From Cladopsammia gracilis (taxonomy: Eukaryota > Cnidaria > Anthozoa > Scleractinia > Dendrophylliidae): a stretch of DNA of 64,000 nt. How positions within the stretch are numbered: position 1 is the first letter of the stretch; each line of letters opens with the position of its first letter. The notes under the pieces are model-generated. The model saw nothing but the letters and a program-made list of their open reading frames with translations. It was not told the DNA's origin and did no database searches. Below, piece after piece: positions 22,556 through 64,000 of the stretch. The position numbers and the translations under genes are program-made. The stretch is taken from the NCBI GenBank assembly GCA_022457155.1, contig JAJGOT010000352.1:450001-514000 (forward strand). Direction: 5' to 3'.

Positions 22556-22741
22556 AGACAAATTCGGCTAACGCATTGTTGTACCCAATTCAAACCTTCT
22601 GGGAATAAGATTCTTTGTTCACAATATTACCATATAATTTCCATGTCAATGCTTCATTGTTATGGAAATATGACGAACAAAGAGTTCTAATCCCAAAAGG
22701 TTTGAATTGGGTACAACAATGCGTTAGCCGAATTTGTCTAT
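22556..22741. mobile_element. Hairpin MITE with about 80-bp arms
   Basis: GACAAATTCGGCTAACGCAT at the left and ATGCGTTAGCCGAATTTGTC at the right are exact inverses. Pairing continues inward through TTGGGTACAACAATGCG-type sequence with few mismatches. Confidence 0.8.
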
Positions 22742-23179
22742 TAGCTCGCCTCCGCCCAAAAGGTCGTTAAGTTAAGTAATAAAAAACTTAAAAATAATCC
22801 TAACTCTAATCAAAATGCTAATGATATTCACTTAAATCTCTCTTTGTGGCCTTTCAAAAACAAATTGACGAGGTGCAAACTTTGGTCGAGTTCCAACATT
22901 TCCCAGCGTTACAAGAAGCGAACGACAAGTCTGACAAGTAGGTCTGACAAGTAGTTCTAGTTGCGGCAGTTTATTTCTACGAGATCGATACATCTGTTAG
23001 AAATTAGGTTAAATCTACTAAATAAGGCAGAAGAAAACATCCGGCTTATTCTCACGCCTTTATTAAATTATTTTAACCAAATCGACGATTTTTCAGTTGG
23101 TTTTTCAAAGTAAAGTTTGTGTTACAATGTCGATCAGTTTTACTTTTTAAATTCCAGAGTCAAATTGTGAGGCGTGTAA

Positions 23180-24060
23180 CATGTAACTCTTTTGAGTCTA
23201 TGGATAAAATCCTAAGGTGCTACCTTTCAGAATAAGGCTATTGAACAGTTGTTTTTCGTGCATGGTAACGTTTAAGTTATACAAGGTGTTTGAGTCTGCG
23301 AACGAAATGCTAGAGTGTGTTCATTCAAATAGAAGCTACTGAGCAGTACTTTCCTGTGGTACTGTTTACTATACTGTACAAGGTGGTTCAAACTTTTTAG
23401 TATGTGGATGAAATTCTAAAGTGTGACCATTCAAATGAAAGCTACTGAGCAGTACTTTCCTGTGGTGCTGTTTATTATGCTGTACAAGGTGGTTCAAACT
23501 TTTGAGTCTGTGGATGGAATCATAAAGTGTGACCATTCAATTGAAAGCTACTGAGCAGTACTTTACTGTGGTACTGTTTATTATGCTGTACAAATACAAG
23601 GTTGTTCTAACTTTTGAGTCTGTGGATGAAATCCTAAAGTGTGGCCATTCAAATGAAAGCTACTGAGCAGTACTTTCCTGTGGTGCTGTTCATTATGCTG
23701 TACAAGGTGGTTCAAACTTTTGAGTCTGTGGATGAAATCCTAAAGTGTGACCATTCAAATGAAAGCTACTGAGCAGTACTTTACTGTGGTACTGTTTATT
23801 ATGCTGTACAAGGTGGTTCTAACTTTTTGAGTCTGTGGATGAAATACTTAAGTGTGACCATTCAAATGAAAGCTACTGAGCAGTACTTTACTGTGGTACT
23901 GTTTATTATGCTGTACAAGGTGGTTCTAACTTTTGAGTCTGTGGATGAAATCTTAAAGTGTGACCATTCAAATGAAAGCTATTGGGGCAATTGTAAACGT
24001 GGTTCTAGCGTTTGAGTCTGAGAATAAAGTCTAATTAAAAGCACAAAATTCGAACAGCAG
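23180..24060. mobile_element. Family B array, forward orientation, about 7 modules
   Basis: Modules with GAAAGCTACTGAGCAGTAC, TTATTATGCTGTACAAGGTG and GAGTCTGTGGATGAAATCC repeat at about 105 bp. The first and last modules are worn and end sequences are unclear. Confidence 0.7.
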
Positions 24061-25944
24061 TCCTTTTCTTGTCATTGTTTGACTCTAAACAGTGCAAGTT
24101 TAAAACTGTAATAACTTATAATAACTTTGCCAAGGATTCTTACCTTTATACAACTCTAAATTTCACTGCATCTGACCAATCGTTCATTTCGAAGAATGTA
24201 AAATTCCTCCTTTTGCACGGTTTTGTCCAGTCTCTTTTTCGGTGTCTTCTCCTAGGACTCCGTTGTGAGTACGTTTAAGGATTTCGTAAATGTCTAAAGC
24301 TTCCCCTGGAAAATGATTATTAACATAAGCAACAATAGGAAATATCAGACTACAGTCAGTAATACCTCAATTATATTTTACTAAAAGCCCGCCTGCGCCG
24401 AAAAGTAAACAATGCTCCTTAAAACGATTCTCCATTTGCACGTTCATTTGTTTCGGGGACGAAATGTTTCGGAGTATATTTTAGTCAAAACAAAAGAAAA
24501 CCAAAACATGCGTCAGTAAACAAAAAATAGCGGGGAAACACTTTGAATTTCAATACTGTTTCTGCAACATTGTTTTATCGTTTGCGGGGGAATTAAGCCT
24601 GTTTCATTAAACCAGGATAGAGATGTTCAGTAATTATTGCCGAAAAACTTAAAACCTGTTTATATTTCTTCCCAAGGATAACAAACACAAAACGGAACTA
24701 ACCAATCAGAACTCGAGCGAAAAACGTGCAGCCCGTGCCAAGCGCTGTGATTGGCTAGAGTATATTGCACGCGTTGCGCAAGTTTCTGCTTTTAGCATGC
24801 TTTTAGCCTGACAGTCAATCGAAAACAACTCTAATGAAAGGGCTCTGCAATTTCAGAATCACTGATGTTCTTCAATGTTTCCCAAAGTGTTTCCTAATTA
24901 GTACTCACAGTCAATCAAATCAACTGCAATTAAAGCCCCACGAAAATAACTTTCAGCACTTCCCCAAAATGTTATTCGTTTGCGAACACCCGCAACATTT
25001 GTTGGGGAAGAAAAACTTGGTTTCGAGAACCAAAGAACGTTTCGGATGGTTTACGTCTGAAATAGCTTGCATGTTTCCCCAGCATTTCGCTTCCCGTTTG
25101 CTTCTATCCAAGAATCGTTATGAGCAACAGTACTTTCGCAACAGTGATTCCTTGTTTGCGCATGCCTTTATAATGGTTATAACAAACACAAAAACCGCAA
25201 AAGAATTCGGAAAGCAAATAATTATTTTCCATAGTCAATCGAAAAATAAACATGTTCTTCCATCCTTTTGCCATCAACACCTAGTTTTATGTTATGACTT
25301 AGTTTCCGTAGCATGTATTTGTTCGGTTTTAACACGAAAGGGGTACTATTTAAGCCTGCCACACCTCTTTCCTTATTACGATCCTGTGCTACTCCGCACG
25401 CAGAGGATGAATTAAGTTATTTAATCCCTTAAAACCCAAGAGTGCCAAAAAAATGATTAATCCGGCAAAATAAAAGAAAAATCCAAAATTCCATTTTGTA
25501 AAATATTGAAAAACAAATGACACCATGGCCATGTAAAACTACTGCCGAAGAGGTTTCATTTGAAGGGTCATACCATAGGATTTCGTCGACATGCAAAAAT
25601 TACAACTACATTGCATGTCTCCATAACTGAACGGGATAAGGCACAGAGGCGAAAAAGCTAACTTTAGTTTCGGGTTAGAGTGTAAACTCACATATAGATG
25701 AGAAGGAAAAGGCTCTCGAAAAACGCGGCGACTGGTTAATGTTTCGAGTAAACAACCAAATGATTGAAATCGGAAAACGAGCTGCTTGTATGCAGTTTAA
25801 CCGAAAGTTGCGATGATCAAGTGACAAATTGTACTGTAAATGTATGAACTGGTCCACGATAAAAAGGAGCATCCCGACTGGTTTTCTAACTGACGGATCG
25901 CTCGCTAAGGCGGTCCGCTCAAGAATCTATTTCACTAAAGGGTG
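24061..25944. other. Non-coding spacer with a worn family B fragment
   Basis: A divergent family A fragment (about 24695-24770) and a family B fragment (about 25425-25645, with AACCCAAGAGTGCCAAAAAA and AGAGGTTTCATTTGAAGGG) are present. A 193-codon plus-strand reading frame at 24834-25415 matches nothing I recognise and is probably chance. Confidence 0.45.
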
Positions 25945-26109
25945 TACAGTCGAACCTCCTTAATACGGACACCAAAGGGACACACCAAAGTGTCCGTATT
26001 ATAGAGGTAGGGGTTGTATGAATTTTTGTATCTTAGGGACCGAGAGAACTGTCCGTAATAGAGAGGTGTCCGTATTATGGAGGTGTCCGTAAGGAGAGGT
26101 TCGACTGTA
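25945..26109. mobile_element. Pogo-like MITE
   Basis: The ends are TA then CAGTCGAACCTCC on the left and GAGGTTCGACTG then TA on the right. The interior has repeated GTGTCCGTATTA motifs that recall the GGACACC unit of the minisatellite at 6165-7301. Confidence 0.8.
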
Positions 26110-26786
26110 TTCAAAAACCGTCGTCAAAAGAAAACTGCTTTGCTTAAAGTAGCAACCTTTTCCTGGAGGTCTGGTCTTCAATTTTAGCAAACTCTCAGCA
26201 AAAGTGGCTTGGATTATGTTTGTACTTAAAATTCTTGTCTGTGTAGTGCGCGTTTGATGTATAAAAGTGTAATGTTGCGAGAAAGAGTAAAACGGAGTAA
26301 AATCTCCATTGAAATGGCTTCTTCGTTCCGCAATGGGGAATAACGTCATTCAATAACATTTATGTAATGTCTGTAATCAGGCCCGGGTCAAACGCCGAAC
26401 TTCACATGAGCCGAACCTAATTACAGTTTAGGTCGACTCAAACTAATTAAGGTCACCTGGTGAGTCAAACGTCCAACTTAAATCAGCCGAACTCAACCAC
26501 AGCCATTCTTCACGGCTGCACCAGCCGTGAAGAACGGCTAGCCGATCCAAATACAATCAGTCGAACTTAATTAAGTCAAACGCCGAATATTTCAAATCCT
26601 TTACCGCTGTTTATCTGCTGAACAAAAGTAAGTAGAGCAAAATGAAGTTGTTGTTTTCACACTAACTTAATGAGCTTTAATTTACTCGCTCCAAGGAAAC
26701 GTGGCGGTAATAATGACATGTTCGCATGGCGGGGTTCCACTATGTACATCCTAATAAATATAAAATGCACTTGAAACCTACAACAG

Positions 26787-27010
26787 AGCGGTTTTTAGCT
26801 GAGTGTCGTCAAAATCACTCTGGCCAATCACAACAGGCGCAGACAAGCCAATGAACCAATCAGAACTCAAAGCAAATTCACGTAGCCGACGCCAAGCGCG
26901 GGAAAACGCGTGCGAACAAGTCAAGTTTGGTTTTGGTTTTACTTCTGATTGGTTGAGAAAGTGGCGCGGGATTTTCTTTTCAGCCAACCACAAAGCGTAG
27001 TAATGCAAAA
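26787..27010. repeat. Family A element, copy 3
   Basis: It begins AGCGGTTTTTAGCTGAGTGTCG-like, with ACCAATCAGAACTCAAAGC, GCGCGGGAAAACGCGTGCGA and TTCTGATTGGTTGAGAAAGT inside. The right end is worn. Confidence 0.75.
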
Positions 27011-27188
27011 TTCAAACAATCGTGAAATTCGCCAAATCCAAATGACAAATGCACATAATTTAACCCTACTTGGTGACCATGGAAACGGATTTCAAAAATA
27101 CGACTAAAACATTTGACCCAAACTTATTTGGGTAACGAATCAAATTTTCGCAACCCAGTTTGTATTTTGATTTAATCAACGTTATTAT

Positions 27189-28460
27189 TATATCTCTTAG
27201 TTAGTACGCGCGCTGTGATTGGTCAATTTAGCGGGCCGTATTTTACAGTACGGTCCGCTAAATTTGAGAGTCTCAGCATCAGGCCTAACACGTGCACGCT
27301 TACAAAAGTCGTTCTACATTAAAAATTATCCAGAGGAAACGTTTGGAGCTAAGCGGGTTAACATGCCAGGTTACAAAAACTCTCCGATGAAATTAAAATA
27401 TAACTTTAGCAAAAAAAATGATTAGCTGCGAATCAAAAAGCATTGACAATTTTCTCGAGTAAGCTTTTTTGTTTTGGTATTTAGGTTTTAGGCTGTAAGT
27501 TATAAAAACTCGAGTAACACGGCAAATTCGTTTAACTCTTACAATTTAATTAAGCATTAACAAAACAGTCTTTCTTCGTAAAAAAAAATGTCTCTATGAA
27601 AAACATAAAGCTGCAAAACAACTTGAAACGACTTCCATCAGCAAAACTTAAGCTTAAGCTTAAATTAAGCTTAACTTAGTTTGATCAAGTTTTTGTCTGG
27701 TTATAAACTTAAGTTCAGAGTTATCGTTTGTGGCAGTGGCTGTAATAAGAACAGACTTGAAGCTACAAAATTACGCTAAAAGTGTACCTTGATTCCTCAG
27801 CGAAATTTTTGTCCTTGTAGTGGAGTCCATGAAAACAATTTTGCGTATTTGCTGCAGCTCACGCTGAAAATTTGTCAGGTGCGATTGAAATTCAAACTCA
27901 TCCACGCACAAAGTTCGGCATGAAGCCACTAAAGCACACAAAAAGCTAAAAACAACTTGCAGTATTTAATGACGAGATATTTTCAGTGTCTTTTTAGAAG
28001 TTTGAGAGTTCCTTCGTTCACCGCTGTAGACCGAAGTGCTGCCACATTTTCCCGTTTGACAAACATTTTTGTTTTGGCGATTTTATCGCGGCGTTTTCAT
28101 TCTTCTTTTCCTCGCTTGTCTTCGCCAGTAACAAAGAATCCTTTTCAAAGAAAACTACCTTATCTCAGGTTTCCATCGTCCTACCGAACACATGGAAGAT
28201 TAAATTAATTCGTTTATAGAGTTTTCATTCAAGCCACGCAAGTTCACGCCGAATCGAGGACCGATCACACTATTTTTGAAAGCCAATAAAATTTGCTCTT
28301 TGCTTTCTTGTGACGTACGTCAGTCAAATGAAGCCGTCTATCTTTTGACTTGAAAGGTTTTCCTTTTCCGCTTCGCGCTTGGGCCATAAATCGAAGGGGA
28401 AAAACAAGGGCCGTAATTTACAGTACGGCCCTCGAACTCGGTTAGTAAGAGGTATATGTC
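27189..28460. mobile_element. Possible 1.27-kb inverted-repeat element
   Basis: The left outer sequence TATATCTCTTAGTTAGTACG and the right, read inversely, TATACCTCTTACTAACCGAG are similar. Each is followed inward by a palindrome, GGGCCGTATTTTACAGTACGG at about 27231 and GGGCCGTAATTTACAGTACGG at about 28409. The interior is non-coding apart from short chance frames. Boundaries are approximate. Confidence 0.45.
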
Positions 28461-28621
28461 AACAAAAAACAAAAAGCCGGGCAAATGCGTATTTCAAATA
28501 AAACTGAAGAAGAATACAAACACAAAAGGGTGCTGCAAAGAACACCTCGTGGGGATCTTCTCCTTTGTCTTTCAAAGTTTCACATTGTTTAGCTTTTTTA
28601 TCTTTTTTCACTTTGTCGGAA

Positions 28622-29030
28622 AGATTATATTTTGAGTCTGTGGATGAAATCCTAAAGTGCGACCATTTAAAGGGGCAGTATCATGAGGGCGAAACTTGAA
28701 AACGTCGGGCCGACGTTTTCAAGTTTGATTCGGCAAATTCAAAAAGGCCGTCGAGAGGTGGAGGTATTTGTTGAATCAAAAAATCCGTTTTGATTGCCGG
28801 GAGAAAGAAAAAAAATCACTTTTAACAGTGATACGTCCAAAATTCCGGTGCAAGAATAGTGAACAGTGCCGCGTGGAACTCGTGATACTTCCCCTTAAAA
28901 TGCCGGAAAGCTACTTTGCAGTACTTTCCACAGTGTGGCCATTCAAATGAAAGCTACTGAGCAGTACTTTCCTGTAGTACTATTTACTGTGCATGCTGTA
29001 CAAGGTGGTTCTACCCTTTGAGAGTGTGTG
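28622..29030. repeat. Family B fragment split by a hairpin-bearing insertion
   Basis: GAGTCTGTGGATGAAATCC at the left and GTGGCCATTCAAATGAAAGC at the right are parts of the 105-bp module. About 28669-28930 separates them and contains a hairpin of AAACTTGAAAACGTCGG and its inverse. Confidence 0.6.
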
Positions 29031-29199
29031 GGTAAAAAATTAACGCCGGTGATGAAAGCTGTTTTGACTTTTATAAGAGGAAGTTCATTGTTGAACATTT
29101 ACCCAACTGACTAAAGTTGACTGGAAAATCGTTAGCTATCGTTCTATGTGAATGACAGTACACACATGCGAATACAAGCCGTAACTGTACCATAATAAG

Positions 29200-49485
<20,286 letters not shown>

Positions 49486-50014
49486 CTTTGAAGTATTTGG
49501 CTTCTGTGGAAAACATGAAGATTTAGTCCAGAATATTGTTAATAATCCACTAAAAATATGGTGCAATAATGTGCAAGTTCTCCTTTGCCGCCATTGAAAC
49601 AATTTCTGCACTCAGAGGGGGAGGGTTAGGAGTTTTCTAAAAATACTTAAAAAGTACGATGAAAAAAAAGTGTTATGTAAAAAGACGCTTCATTTTCTCA
49701 TATTCTACTTATAAAGTAATTTTATTGTTTTATTTTCCAAAAAAAAAGACTCTCCCAAAATATTGTTTGTAATATAATGGTCATTTTATTTCTCCCTCCC
49801 TAGTCTTCCTACCCCCGCTTCTCGAACCCCCGCGCTCTTTTATAAAGCCGCTGAATTGGTCTTCCTGCTTCATCGAAGGCTCGTCTCTGCCTGATGCAAC
49901 ACCGCCCGGAATTGTTGTAAATTATTTCATAATTTTCCTTTAAATTTCCAAAAATATTTCTCCTTCTCTTAATTATTTAAGCTTAATAGTCGTCTTAAGA
50001 ACTGAAGAAATAGG
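49486..50014. promoter_or_regulatory. Shared upstream region between POLG and NARS1
   Basis: POLG starts at 49485 on the minus strand and NARS1 at 50015 on the plus strand, so 529 bp must hold both 5' untranslated regions and promoters. An acceptor-like TTTTCCACAG ends at 49504 on the minus strand, suggesting a POLG 5' non-coding exon further up. No clear TATA box was identified. The head-to-head layout implies, but does not prove, a bidirectional promoter. Confidence 0.6.
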
Positions 50015-63423
<13,409 letters not shown>

Positions 63424-63584
63424 GTACGATTCCATGGGTTTCTTTGCCCGAGCCATCCGATAGTTTACAATATAGAAGAAAGAAAGCGAAGTCGAGAATT
63501 GATATCATTGTAAAATCAAGATAATGATGTAGTAAAATACAATATTTCACCTCTTTTTAATTTTCAGTCATAACCCTGTCGTGG

Positions 63585-63740
63585 TATTATTGGTAGTTTC
63601 TTGGTGTTGCGGATGGTGTGATCACCAAATGACGTAAAACAAAAGATTCAAAAGACACTGAACAATACCCACACCACAACACAAAAGCTAACCAACAATG
63701 GCTTTCGCAACACCAAGAAACACCGTATTATTTGACAAAT
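63585..63740. repeat. Inverted-repeat element after NARS1 exon 21
   Basis: TTTCTTGGTGTTGCG at about 63597 and the inverse CGCAACACCAAGAAA at about 63707 pair, with weaker pairing further out. Confidence 0.6.
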
Positions 63741-63752
63741 AAGCACCTTATA

Positions 63753-64000
63753 GCGGTTTTCAATTGAGTAACGAAAGTAATTTTGCAATCGCTTCAGTTT
63801 TGCATTGCTACGCTTTGTGATTGGCTAAAAAACTCGCGCCACTTTATGAACCAATCAGAAGTTAACCCAAAACCAATCGTGACGTGTCGTGCACGTTTCC
63901 CCGCGCTTGGCGCCGGCTACATGTATTTGTTTCGAGCTCTGATTGGTTCATTGGATCGTCTGGCTCTGTTTTGATTGGTCAGAGTAATTACTAAATGGTT
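63753..64000. repeat. Family A element running to the window edge
   Basis: It starts AGCGGTTTTCAATTGAGTAA, the best left end of the family in the window, and contains AACCAATCAGAAGTTAACCC and CCCGCGCTTGGCGCCGGCTA. The right end is beyond 64000. Confidence 0.75.

Noticed and set aside
24834..25415. 193-codon plus-strand frame, the longest non-repetitive one outside the genes
   Set aside because: No recognised domain, no splice-site context and odd composition. Kept only as a mention because expression data could change this.

Overview
The window is nuclear DNA from an animal. Its genes are cut into many short exons by GT-AG introns and sit in a dense bed of inverted-repeat transposons. The proteins are metazoan in type. 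The repeat load (pogo-, Harbinger- and hAT-like miniature elements, LINE and Penelope-like scraps, tRNA-derived SINEs) resembles anthozoan genomes, and a reef coral or close relative is my best guess. That species call is inference. Nothing here looks bacterial: no operons, Shine-Dalgarno sites or CRISPR.

Three protein genes could be rebuilt exon by exon, with all splice phases agreeing. (1) 5586-18357, minus strand: a four-exon Ras-family small GTPase of the RERG/RASL type, 234 residues, with unusual residues at the usual GTP-hydrolysis positions and no CAAX box. (2) 29200-49485, minus strand: POLG, the catalytic subunit of mitochondrial DNA polymerase gamma, 19 coding exons and 1212 residues, with all exonuclease and polymerase motifs present. 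Two of its exons are only 33 and 54 bp. (3) 50015-63423, plus strand: NARS1, cytosolic asparaginyl-tRNA synthetase, 21 coding exons. The last part of the gene lies beyond the window. POLG and NARS1 are head to head, with 529 bp between start codons, so they probably share a promoter region. One possible exon of an unknown gene is at 445-649.

Layout: 1-5585 is repeats plus the unknown exon. 5586-18357 is the GTPase, whose 9.6-kb first intron contains a 4.7-kb Mutator-like element that carries a broken SAP-domain gene fragment. 18358-29199 is intergenic repeats. 29200-49485 is POLG, 49486-50014 the shared upstream region, and 50015-64000 NARS1.

The most interesting non-genic signal is a family of elements with ends like TTAACCCTTTCACTCCCA. 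Their interior holds a module of about 105 bp repeated from one to about eight times. About thirteen loci in this window carry it, and several are themselves interrupted by other elements. A second abundant family is a 230-270 bp inverted-repeat element rich in ATTGGT/ACCAAT. Many insertions still show target-site duplications, so insertion order can be read directly. The GTPase and the POLG/NARS1 pair have no visible functional link. POLG copies mitochondrial DNA and NARS1 charges cytosolic tRNA-Asn.
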